Source: Cytophagales bacterium (lineage in GTDB: Bacteria > Bacteroidota > Bacteroidia > Cytophagales > Cyclobacteriaceae). Taken from it: a stretch of 10,511 nt of DNA. The notes below the pieces were generated by a model. It searched no databases, was not told the origin of the DNA, and saw only the letters and a list, made by a program, of their open reading frames with translations. This document shows, piece by piece, positions 1 through 7,516 of this stretch. The DNA lies in the NCBI GenBank assembly GCA_024643485.1, contig JAHEMU010000061.1, positions 1-10,511 on the forward strand, in the 5' to 3' direction. Made by a program: the position numbers and the translations under genes. The first letter of the stretch is position 1. Each line of letters opens with the position of its first letter.

Positions 1-483
1 AATTCTTATTCCCAAGATCTCAATCAAAAGTATCTTCATAAAGTAACTACCTTAGATAGTACTATTTACAACTTATACGCGGTAATTTCCGGTGAAAAAG
101 GTGTGAAAAGAAATTGGGAATTGTTTCAATATTTGTTTGTTCCTGAAGCAAAATTGATTCCTTCTGGAAAAGATTCCGAAGGAAAATACACCTTAAGATA
201 TATGTCACCTTTGGATTATGTTCAAAATGCCGGGTCGTATTTGGAAGCCAATGGATTCTATGAAAAAGAAATCTATAGGATCAATGAATCATTTGGGCAA
301 ATCACTCATATATTCAGTACGTATGAGTCATACCATTCTGCAAAAGACAAACAACCATTTGCCAGGGGAATCAACAGTATTCAACTTTTCAATGATGGAA
401 CCCGATGGTGGATTCTCTCAATTTACTGGACGGCTGAAAGAGAAGATTTAAGTTTGCCTAAAAAATATTTACCCAAAAAATAA
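1..483 (+). CDS. NTF2-like (SnoaL-type) protein, 3' part only
   Basis: The reading frame is open from the first base of the window, so the true start lies upstream. A GTG at 103 is an internal valine rather than a convincing start, because about 34 upstream codons (including LDSTIYNLYAVISGEKG) read like ordinary protein and fit the family. About 160 residues are visible. The pattern is an N-terminal helix, a Trp/Phe-rich segment (NWELFQYLFVPEAKL), the middle motif FGQITHIFSTYES, and a C-terminal strand pair RGINSIQLFNDGTRWWILSIYW. This is the cone-shaped NTF2/SnoaL fold as found in many small hypothetical proteins of Bacteroidota. The fold is used for ligand binding or for small enzymes, and no substrate can be read from the sequence. 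The N-terminus is missing, so a signal peptide cannot be excluded. The gene converges on the permease at 546-2957 and ends just before a strong hairpin. The fold call is fairly secure; the function is unknown. Confidence 0.8.
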   Translation, partial: NSYSQDLNQKYLHKVTTLDSTIYNLYAVISGEKGVKRNWELFQYLFVPEAKLIPSGKDSEGKYTLRYMSPLDYVQNAGSYLEANGFYEKEIYRINESFGQITHIFSTYESYHSAKDKQPFARGINSIQLFNDGTRWWILSIYWTAEREDLSLPKKYLPKK

Positions 484-496
484 CTTCAATTTAAAT

Positions 497-540
497 AAAA
501 AGGAACACCCATAACGAAAAGAGCTTGGGTGTTCCTTTTT
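497..540. terminator. Bidirectional intrinsic terminator
   Basis: A perfect 15-bp inverted repeat (AAAAAGGAACACCCA at 497-511, TGGGTGTTCCTTTTT at 526-540) encloses a 14-nt loop. The A-tract on one arm and the T-tract on the other give a GC-containing stem followed by U's on either strand. It lies between the stop of the NTF2-like gene (483) and the stop of the convergent permease (546), which is where a shared terminator is expected. Confidence 0.9.
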
Positions 541-545
541 ACTTT

Positions 546-2957
546 TTATTCGTATCTCAATGAGTCAACAGGATTTGACAATGTAGCTTTAAATGCTTGA
601 AAGCCCACGGTAATTCCCGCAACCAAAAACGAGATTAGTCCTGAAATGGCAAATACGGTCCAGCTTAATTCTATACGATAAGAGAATTCACTGAGCCAAG
701 CATTCATAAAATAATAACTTGGGTATATAGCTATAACAAAAGCTACTAGCATCAGTACTACAAATTCGGAAGTTAAAAGCCTGGTGATAATGATAGAGGA
801 AGCTCCCATGGCCTTTCTGATACCTATTTCCTTCACGCGTTGTTCTGCCATAAATGCAGCTAATGCAAACAATCCAAGACATGCTACAAAAATAGCTAGA
901 GTAGAAAGCACGGCAAATAATTTACCCATTCGTTGTTCTTCTTTAAATAACGCATCGTACTGCTGATCTATAAAAGTATATTCAAAAGCCTCTCCTCCGG
1001 AGATATCCTTCCAATTGCTTTCCAAATCACTGATCACGTCTTTACTCGATCCACTATATCGCACCATTAATTGATTGTCTTCCTTATCAAGCATAATAAC
1101 CAAAGGTCGTACGGCATCTTTCAAGCTTTCAAAATTGAAGTCTTTTATCACTCCTATGATTTTGAAATTTACAGGTTCAGGCCCATTATACGATATCAGT
1201 TCTTCGCTCAAAGGATCTGTCCACCCTAAATGCGCCACCGCCGATTCATTTACGACTGCAGCTAGCGTATCTGAAGGCATATTTCGGTCGAAAAACCTTC
1301 CTTCCGCCATTTCAAACCCCATCGCATCTGCGTGATCCCAGTCACTGTAATATAATCCAGTCAAAAAATCAGTTTTATTTTTAGCTTCTTTAAGTACGGT
1401 GGTATTATTTACTCCTGGAAATACATTATTGGTATAGCTGGTAGCAATAATATTTGGTAATTGATCCAATTTATTTTTGAATGGAATGCGGTTGGTATTA
1501 AGCCTGTTTGTATTCTTAATTACCAAAGTGTGTTCCTTATCGAAACCTAGATTTTTATTTTGAATATATTGAAGTTGCTGATATACGACTAAGGTGCAGG
1601 TAATTAAAGCAATCGATATAATAAATTGAAAGACCACTAATCCACTCCTCACTTTTCCGGATTTCATACTGGTTCTCACCTTTCCTTTTAACACTTCTAC
1701 AATCGAAAAGGACGTCAGATAAAATGCAGGATATGACCCAGCAGCTAGACCTACAATAAGTGCTAACCCAATGCTAAACAGGATAAATTGTGGCGTTAAA
1801 ATTGGCGCCATGGTTAAATTTACACCCGATAGGGAGGAAAATTGTGGTATAAACAGCAATACTATAAAAAATGAAAATAAGGTAGCAATCATGCTATATG
1901 CAATTGATTCAACAAGAAATTGTCCAATCATTTGTCCTTTTTGTGATCCTAAAGTTTTCCTCAAACCTACCTCTTTTGCTCTTTTGGCAGATTTTGCAGT
2001 TGAGAGATTCATGAAATTAATGCAAGCGATTACTAGCAAAAACAACCCTACAGCTCCAAATATATATATGTAGCTAATATTACTTTGAGGGGTAGGGTAA
2101 TGGTCTAGTGAAGAATTCAAATGAATTTCCGACATCGGATAAATCCAATAACCATATTTACCACCATTTTCTAGAAATTTAGAAAAATCTACTCCTAAAA
2201 ATTGTTCTAAAAGCGGGGCAACGTGTTCCAATATCAGCCCCTCTAATTGTTTGTTTACTTCAGCGACAGAAGTGGAAGGGTTTTTACGCACATAGGTTTG
2301 TAGGCTGTTGTTAGTCCATCCTTGTAAATATTCCTTTTGTGTACTGTACAAACTACTCATGCTTAAAATCGCATTGAATTGAAGATGAGAATTCGAAGGA
2401 ACATTTTCCACGACACCTGTTACCTTGTAGGCCACTTTATCATTTCCAACTTCCATCATTTGACCAATTGGGTCTTCTTCTCCAAAATATTTCTTAGCTA
2501 AAGAATTACTTAATACGATGGAGTTTGGTTCAATTAAAACTTGACTTGGAATTCCTTTCAATAAGGGGAAATCAAAAAAGGTGAAGAAATTAGAATCTGC
2601 CCAGGCAACATCCTTCTCCGCAAACACCATTTCTTCTCTACGCATCACCAACGAACCGGTTGGATCAAATCTAACCATTTCTTCAATTCCGGGAATCGTC
2701 GAAATCATTGCAGGACCCACTGGCGGGCAGGTCGTGCTCGTTTCTACTTCTTGATCTGCGATTTTTCCCGTTAGGGCAACGTGAAATACCTGCTCGGATT
2801 GATGATGGAATTTATCGTAGGAGAGTTCATTCCAAACATACAGAAAGACAAATAAACAACCGGAAATTCCGATAGTAAGACCGAAAACATGGATAAAGGT
2901 ATAGAACCTGTCACGCATCATATTTCGGTAGGCGATTTTGAGATAATTTTTGACCAT
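546..2957 (-). CDS. FtsX/MacB-type ABC transporter permease (803 aa)
   Basis: This is an inner-membrane permease of the MacB/FtsX superfamily in the long duplicated form typical of Bacteroidota. Eight membrane segments can be seen: about residues 20-42, 296-317, 350-372, 392-415, 438-459, 680-703, 728-750 and 768-790. Two periplasmic core domains (about 43-295 and 460-679) lie between them. Each half carries the conserved cytoplasmic FtsX loop: AKEVGLRKTLGSQKGQMIGQ (about 327-346) and VKEIGIRKAMGASS (about 708-721). These loops are expected to contact an ATPase. Family members work as mechanotransmitters that export lipoproteins, peptides or antibiotics, or release signals; the substrate here cannot be read. 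No ATP-binding gene or membrane-fusion gene is adjacent, so the ATPase must be encoded elsewhere. The ATG start at 2957 fits the family N-terminus (KIAYRNMMRDRFYTFIHVFG). No clear ribosome binding site or canonical -7 box was seen upstream. It is intact and paralogous to the permease at 4077-6524. Confidence 0.93.
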   Translation of the reverse strand: MVKNYLKIAYRNMMRDRFYTFIHVFGLTIGISGCLFVFLYVWNELSYDKFHHQSEQVFHVALTGKIADQEVETSTTCPPVGPAMISTIPGIEEMVRFDPTGSLVMRREEMVFAEKDVAWADSNFFTFFDFPLLKGIPSQVLIEPNSIVLSNSLAKKYFGEEDPIGQMMEVGNDKVAYKVTGVVENVPSNSHLQFNAILSMSSLYSTQKEYLQGWTNNSLQTYVRKNPSTSVAEVNKQLEGLILEHVAPLLEQFLGVDFSKFLENGGKYGYWIYPMSEIHLNSSLDHYPTPQSNISYIYIFGAVGLFLLVIACINFMNLSTAKSAKRAKEVGLRKTLGSQKGQMIGQFLVESIAYSMIATLFSFFIVLLFIPQFSSLSGVNLTMAPILTPQFILFSIGLALIVGLAAGSYPAFYLTSFSIVEVLKGKVRTSMKSGKVRSGLVVFQFIISIALITCTLVVYQQLQYIQNKNLGFDKEHTLVIKNTNRLNTNRIPFKNKLDQLPNIIATSYTNNVFPGVNNTTVLKEAKNKTDFLTGLYYSDWDHADAMGFEMAEGRFFDRNMPSDTLAAVVNESAVAHLGWTDPLSEELISYNGPEPVNFKIIGVIKDFNFESLKDAVRPLVIMLDKEDNQLMVRYSGSSKDVISDLESNWKDISGGEAFEYTFIDQQYDALFKEEQRMGKLFAVLSTLAIFVACLGLFALAAFMAEQRVKEIGIRKAMGASSIIITRLLTSEFVVLMLVAFVIAIYPSYYFMNAWLSEFSYRIELSWTVFAISGLISFLVAGITVGFQAFKATLSNPVDSLRYE

Positions 2958-3105
2958 GAGGATGAATATTTCTAATAAGATGCAGAGAATGAGTCAGAAG
3001 TTGCATCTAGCTAGTAAAAACGAGGATTTAAATGATGAATGGCGAGAATTTAAGAAGAAAGGCCGTTCAATGTTTTAATCAAAAGTGTAGATTTTTTCTT
3101 TTTTG

Positions 3106-3113
3106 TATATTTG
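3106..3113 (+). promoter_or_regulatory. Candidate -7 box for era
   Basis: TATATTTG matches the Bacteroidota -7 consensus TAnnTTTG exactly. It lies 87 nt before the era start codon, in the 243-bp spacer between era and the divergent permease. No TTG/TTTG -33 element was found at 17-23 bp upstream, so this is a half-matched promoter. Confidence 0.45.
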
Positions 3114-3200
3114 ATACACAAGGAAATTGACTAGTATATCTCTAAGAACCTCAACTAATTGATAAAATTTTAAGAAGTTTGTACTTTCAAACTAGCACCC

Positions 3201-4070
3201 ATGACATACAAAGCAGGATTCGTATCAATTATTGGAAAGCCAAACGCGGGGAAATCTACGCTAATGAACCAATTGGTAAAAGAAAAGTTGTCAATTATTA
3301 CCAATAAAGCACAAACTACCCGACACCGAATTATGGGGATTTTAAGCGGGGATGATTTTCAAATTGTGTATTCAGACACCCCCGGTATGCTTTTGCCAAA
3401 GTATAAACTTCAGGAATCGATGATGGCCTTTGTGAGTGCTTCTATTGAAGATGCTGATTTAGTTTTGGTCGTTGCAGGCATCGATGAGAAATACGATGAA
3501 GAACTGATGGAACGGTTAAAATATATTAAAGTTCCAATGCTCTTTATTTTAAATAAATGCGATTTAGGAGTAGGATCACAGTCGTTCGACAAAATGAATT
3601 ACTGGAAGGAAAACCTACAAGCAACGGAATATTTTTCAATATCCGCTTTAAATGGTGAAGGGGTAAATGAATTATTCGAACGCATACTTGAATTTATGCC
3701 TGAACACCCGGCCTATTATCCTGAAGATGAAATGACAGATAAGTCGGAACGCTTTTTGGCTTCAGAAATGTTACGCGAAAAAATATTCACAAATTACGAA
3801 CAAGAAATCCCGTATAGCTGTGAAGTGGACATCACTGAATTTAAAGACGAAGAAAATATCCTGAGAATTCGGGCCGAAATTTATGTCGAGCGCAAATCCC
3901 AAAAAGGAATTATCATAGGAAAGGGTGGCGAAGCAATTAAAAAATTAGGCACTGAAGCAAGGAAAGATCTCGAGGATTTTTTTGGCAAGCAAGTATTCCT
4001 CGAGACCTTCGTAAAAATTGCTGATAATTGGCGAAAAGACGAAAAACGGCTTCGACGATTCGGTTATTAA
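3201..4070 (+). CDS. era: GTPase Era
   Basis: Era is an essential GTPase that binds 16S rRNA and checks late 30S subunit assembly. The protein is full length at 289 aa, normal for the family. The GTPase domain has G1 GKPNAGKS (12-19), G2 around TTRHR (39-43), G3 DTPG (59-62), G4 NKCD (118-121) and G5 SAL (148-150). The linker contains the segment SEMLREKIFTNYEQEIPYS (188-206), typical of Era. The C-terminal KH domain has its GKGG loop at 240-243 in IIIGKGGEAIKKLG, and the protein ends WRKDEKRLRRFGY. All catalytic and RNA-binding motifs are present. The ATG start gives the standard N-terminus (KAGFVSIIGKPNAGKS). It appears to be a single-gene unit, with a candidate -7 box at 3106 and a convergent permease 6 bp downstream. 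The 6-bp gap leaves no room for a terminator between the two stop codons, and no hairpin was noticed there. Confidence 0.98.
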   Translation: MTYKAGFVSIIGKPNAGKSTLMNQLVKEKLSIITNKAQTTRHRIMGILSGDDFQIVYSDTPGMLLPKYKLQESMMAFVSASIEDADLVLVVAGIDEKYDEELMERLKYIKVPMLFILNKCDLGVGSQSFDKMNYWKENLQATEYFSISALNGEGVNELFERILEFMPEHPAYYPEDEMTDKSERFLASEMLREKIFTNYEQEIPYSCEVDITEFKDEENILRIRAEIYVERKSQKGIIIGKGGEAIKKLGTEARKDLEDFFGKQVFLETFVKIADNWRKDEKRLRRFGY

Positions 4071-4076
4071 ATCATT

Positions 4077-6524
4077 CTATTCAGATTTCAATTGATCTAC
4101 CGGTTTTGAGGTCAGCACTTTTATCGCTTGATAAGACATGCTAAAAATACTAATGACCAGTATAATTAATCCTCCTATGGAAAATTCTAGAACGGATGGA
4201 GAAATGCGGAATTCAAAATCTTTGAGCCAATCATTGACAAACAACATGGTTAATGGAATCGATACGATGGATGCAACAACTACCAATAGTATAAAATCTC
4301 TCCCAAGCACATAAAGCACATGGCTATTATTTGCTCCTAATAATTTCCTTATACTTATTTCCTTCATTTTAGCATTCATGGTTAAGGATACCAACCCAAA
4401 TAATCCCAACGCACCGATGATCGTGGCAATCAAAGTGGCCGAACTAATCACTTTTTCAAAATTTATATCCGCCTCGTACTGAGAATCAATGGTTTGATCT
4501 ACAAATGTGTAATTAAATGGATCTCCAGAATACACTTCATCCCAAACCTTCCGCACTGTTTCTATCGTTTTAGGGGCTTCGTTACCTGCCATACGTATCA
4601 TCAATTTTGGCACAAATGAATTATTAATATTTAAATTATTAATCCCACTAAAAATAGCCATCGGGTTAATCGCTAATACGGCCGGCTCAATTTTTCCGTG
4701 AAGAGAACTATAATTAAAATCCTCAACTACTCCAATTATTTCGTGATCATCAAATCTATCGTGTGGGATTTTTTTTCCAACTGCATCTTCCAACCCAAAT
4801 TCTTTCACAAAAGCTTGATTCACTATAATAGATCGCCTTGCGTCAGCTTCATTTCCTACTTGGAAATCCCGCCCACTCAGGATCTTCATATGCGTTGTAT
4901 TGATGTAATTAGGGTCAACAACGTTAAAGTGAAATTGTCTCAACATTTGATCAGCATCTTCGTAACCCACTGTCATCCAACCACCTTCTTCAAAGGTATG
5001 CGCAGTAAGTGTTGCTTCTGCAATCCCGGGTTTTCCTTCCAATGCATTTAGAATGCGCCTCCCCTTATCCATTCCATCTACCAGAATACTAGCAAAACCA
5101 TTATTTTGAGTCACATTTAACGGAAATACCACCAATTGTTCCTTATCAAAACCCAAATGCTTATTTCGCATAAATGACATTTGACTTTCCATAATAACCA
5201 CAGAAGTAATGAGAAAAACACTTAATATCAATTGAATTGATAACATGGATTTTCTAAGCAAATTTTTTCCTGAACCTACGACAACTCCTCCCTTCAATAC
5301 TTTCACTGGTTGAAATCCAGATAAAATAAAGGCCGGGTAAATCCCCGATATTAAACCAATAACCAAGGCCAAACCAATAAACATTAATAGGTTTTGCATT
5401 GAAATATCAAACAATAACTGTTTTCCAGCCAATTTATTAAACGTTGACAATGCCAATTTACTTAGCAAAACTCCAGTAACTAACGAAATAACAGAGACCA
5501 ACATGGCTTCACCTAAAAATTGATATATCAACTGCTTCTTGCTGGCTCCAACTACTTTTTTTACTCCTATTTCCCTAGCTCTGCCAATTGATCGGCCTAA
5601 TGAAAGATTAATAAAATTGATACTTGCCATGATTAGCACTAAAATGGCGATGGCCGATAAAATAACAGTAAACTTGGGATCACTGACGGGCGCATTTCCC
5701 TGAGGCAATTCCGTATTCAGATGAATATCTGTCATGGGCTGCAGTTTTACTTCAAATAACCTCCCATCCAAATCTTCGCCCAGCTGGGTTTGAACTAAGG
5801 CAGGAAATTTGGATTCTAGGTCCGGAAGGTTTATCCCTTCAGAAAGCATCACATAATTCTCAGCAAAAACTAAATGCCAAGATGTAAACATATCCTCAGG
5901 GTATATTTCCTTCCCTATTTCTTCCGAAATAATCATTTCATATTGTAAGGAGGAGTTTGATGGTGCATTTTGAATAACGGCCTTAATCTCGAATACTTTC
6001 TCTGACTCACCTAATTGAACGACTAACGATTTACCAATCGCCGATTCATTGCCAAAATACTTCGTCGCCATACGCTCTGAAATGACCAAGTCAGTAGGAT
6101 TACTAAAAATAGACTTTGTGCTTCCTTCGAGTATATCAAAATCGAACATGTTAAAAAAGTCCGGATGCGTCAAAGAAAATTGCTCTTCAAATAATTCATC
6201 ACCAGAAGTTACCGTTAATTGCGTGTCTCCCCACGAAGCTAACCCTTCTATTTCTGGGTAATTCTCTTTCAATTGTCTACCCATCGCCAATGGAGTGAGA
6301 GTGCTTGAATTTAAACTTCCATCCCTTCGCTCCGATTTATAATACACTCGGTATAACTGTTCAGATTTTGAATTAAATTGATCAAAAGTCAGTTCGTCTT
6401 TAACAAAGAGAATGACCAAAATTGAACAAGCAATCCCGATTGACAATCCGACAATATTGATGAAACTATGAAGCTTGGTTTTAACCAAATTCCGAAAAGC
6501 GACTTTAATATAATGTTTTAACAT
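4077..6524 (-). CDS. FtsX/MacB-type ABC transporter permease (815 aa)
   Basis: This is a second long FtsX/MacB-type inner-membrane permease with the same build as the one at 546-2957: N-terminal motif KVAFRNLVKTKLHSFINIVG, eight predicted membrane segments (about 21-43, 284-306, 338-360, 378-402, 425-445, 692-714, 742-764, 778-800) and two periplasmic cores (about 44-283 and 446-691). The FtsX loops are AREIGVKKVVGASKKQLI (about 316-333) and MKEISIRKLLGANNSHVL (about 720-737). The C-termini also correspond (NPVDSLRYE in the first, KPVDQLKSE here). The periplasmic parts have clearly diverged, so this is an old paralogue and not a recent duplication. No ATPase gene lies next to it. It starts at ATG 6524. 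The 68-bp gap behind the upstream lipoprotein gene could hold its own promoter: a near match to the -7 box, TACACTTTG, lies at 6563-6555 on the - strand with one extra base, and no -33 was found. Substrate unknown. Confidence 0.93.
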   Translation of the reverse strand: MLKHYIKVAFRNLVKTKLHSFINIVGLSIGIACSILVILFVKDELTFDQFNSKSEQLYRVYYKSERRDGSLNSSTLTPLAMGRQLKENYPEIEGLASWGDTQLTVTSGDELFEEQFSLTHPDFFNMFDFDILEGSTKSIFSNPTDLVISERMATKYFGNESAIGKSLVVQLGESEKVFEIKAVIQNAPSNSSLQYEMIISEEIGKEIYPEDMFTSWHLVFAENYVMLSEGINLPDLESKFPALVQTQLGEDLDGRLFEVKLQPMTDIHLNTELPQGNAPVSDPKFTVILSAIAILVLIMASINFINLSLGRSIGRAREIGVKKVVGASKKQLIYQFLGEAMLVSVISLVTGVLLSKLALSTFNKLAGKQLLFDISMQNLLMFIGLALVIGLISGIYPAFILSGFQPVKVLKGGVVVGSGKNLLRKSMLSIQLILSVFLITSVVIMESQMSFMRNKHLGFDKEQLVVFPLNVTQNNGFASILVDGMDKGRRILNALEGKPGIAEATLTAHTFEEGGWMTVGYEDADQMLRQFHFNVVDPNYINTTHMKILSGRDFQVGNEADARRSIIVNQAFVKEFGLEDAVGKKIPHDRFDDHEIIGVVEDFNYSSLHGKIEPAVLAINPMAIFSGINNLNINNSFVPKLMIRMAGNEAPKTIETVRKVWDEVYSGDPFNYTFVDQTIDSQYEADINFEKVISSATLIATIIGALGLFGLVSLTMNAKMKEISIRKLLGANNSHVLYVLGRDFILLVVVASIVSIPLTMLFVNDWLKDFEFRISPSVLEFSIGGLIILVISIFSMSYQAIKVLTSKPVDQLKSE

Positions 6525-6575
6525 AATAGGGTTGTTTTACATTTCAAAACGACTCAAAGTGTATGAAGTTTCAAT

Positions 6576-6605
6576 TTTTAAGTTAAAAAATGTTAATGAA
6601 TTAAC
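6576..6605 (-). terminator. Weak AT-rich hairpin at the end of the lipoprotein operon
   Basis: On the - strand, GTTAATTCATTAAC (6605-6592) forms a short hairpin over the stop codon of the 307-aa lipoprotein gene and is followed directly by ATTTTTTAA. A second AT-only inverted repeat (TTTTTAA/TTAAAAA) spans 6576-6590. The stem has almost no GC, so termination would be leaky and read-through into the permease gene is possible. Confidence 0.3.
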
Positions 6606-7516
6606 TCTTTTCTTCTTTGATCAATCAACGAAAAATATTCTTTCACCCCATTATCCGCCTGAAATTCATCTTCCCTATCTGAATTTGCATCGTGAACAGA
6701 CATCCAATAATCCATTAGGGTCAATCCTTCTTGAAAAAATTTATAATTAAAGAGCGACGATACGATATAATAATCGGCTGCGTTTCCACTTAATAATTTA
6801 TTGGGGAATAAATCGTTTTCCATTCGAGCGAGAATTTGAGCTCGCCCATGCTTACGACTGGCTATTCCAAAACTTAAAGGAATAAAAGAGTCAGAAAAAG
6901 TGGTTTCAATTCTTGAGCCTCTTGGGAAACTGAGATTAGTATAACTTGAAATGGAATCATTCCACAACACCTCCTCCATACTACTTAATCTACGATTGGC
7001 TTTTTCAAAATACACTTCGGCCTTGTTAAGGTCATCTTTCCAATTAAATCCTTGAGCTAACATCAATTCGTGAAGATAGATCAGTGTATTCCATTTTATC
7101 GACACTTCTTTTACGCCATCATGATTTACTATGCCGTTTAAAACCACCTTTTTAGATAAAAAAGAATCAATTGGAAATACACAGGATGAAGTAATTAATT
7201 CGGAATAGTTGCGCTCTAATTGTTGTAGATTATTTAAAAACGCCGATCGATTCTTTCCGGCGATTTGCTGGAGAATGACAGAGGAGAATGGGTAATCACA
7301 AGGGTTTTTGTGTTCAATCGCTAGGACACTCGCCATATTGGAGAGCGAAAGGCTATCTTCCAAATTAGGATTTAATAGTTTTAAATAAATAAGCTCAGTA
7401 TCACCATCATCAATACCTTTTTCAGATTGATATGCATCAGAATCTGTGCCCTGCTGGGAGGTACATGACACCAGGATTAAAAACAGAAAAATTAAATATT
7501 GTACCGAATACTTCAA
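6593..7516 (-). CDS. Lipoprotein of unknown function, possibly related to (alpha/alpha)6 glycosidases
   Basis: The 307-aa protein begins MKYSVQYLIFLFLILVSC, a lipoprotein signal peptide with lipobox LVSC and lipidated Cys18, so it should be anchored in the cell envelope. There is no Asp at +2, so outer-membrane sorting is plausible. The start is a TTG at 7516-7514. An in-frame stop lies two codons upstream and the next Met is residue 61, so only the TTG keeps the signal peptide. The TTG overlaps the stop codon of the haloperoxidase gene by 4 nt (TTGA), which implies translational coupling. The mature protein is mostly helical. Residues about 138-245 (WNTLIYLHELML, EEVLWNDSISSYTNL, SDSFIPLSFGIAS) resemble by eye the helix-loop pattern of GH63/GH37-type six-hairpin glycosidases, but the protein is too short for a full barrel and no catalytic pair is evident. 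That likeness is inference only. The function is unknown and probably tied to the haloperoxidase. Confidence 0.85.
   Translation of the reverse strand: MKYSVQYLIFLFLILVSCTSQQGTDSDAYQSEKGIDDGDTELIYLKLLNPNLEDSLSLSNMASVLAIEHKNPCDYPFSSVILQQIAGKNRSAFLNNLQQLERNYSELITSSCVFPIDSFLSKKVVLNGIVNHDGVKEVSIKWNTLIYLHELMLAQGFNWKDDLNKAEVYFEKANRRLSSMEEVLWNDSISSYTNLSFPRGSRIETTFSDSFIPLSFGIASRKHGRAQILARMENDLFPNKLLSGNAADYYIVSSLFNYKFFQEGLTLMDYWMSVHDANSDREDEFQADNGVKEYFSLIDQRRKELIH

Noticed and set aside
103..105. GTG as the true start of the NTF2-like gene
   Set aside because: The frame stays open to the window edge and the upstream residues fit the family's N-terminal helix, so the gene is more likely cut by the window edge.
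2956..3078. A 40-codon + strand frame (MRMNISNKMQRM...) overlapping the start of the first permease gene, upstream of era
   Set aside because: It is short, has no ribosome binding site or recognisable family, overlaps a solid gene start on the other strand, and its Lys/Glu/Asn richness is expected of AT-rich intergenic DNA.
3176..3193. A 6-bp inverted repeat (AGTTTG/CAAACT) just before the era start codon, considered as a leader hairpin or operator
   Set aside because: The stem is short and AT-rich, with a 6-nt loop; such repeats are frequent by chance in this composition and no conservation can be checked.
4698..5051. A 117-codon + strand frame inside the second permease gene
   Set aside because: It lies wholly within a well-supported coding region on the opposite strand and its Cys/Ile/Ser-rich translation resembles no known protein.
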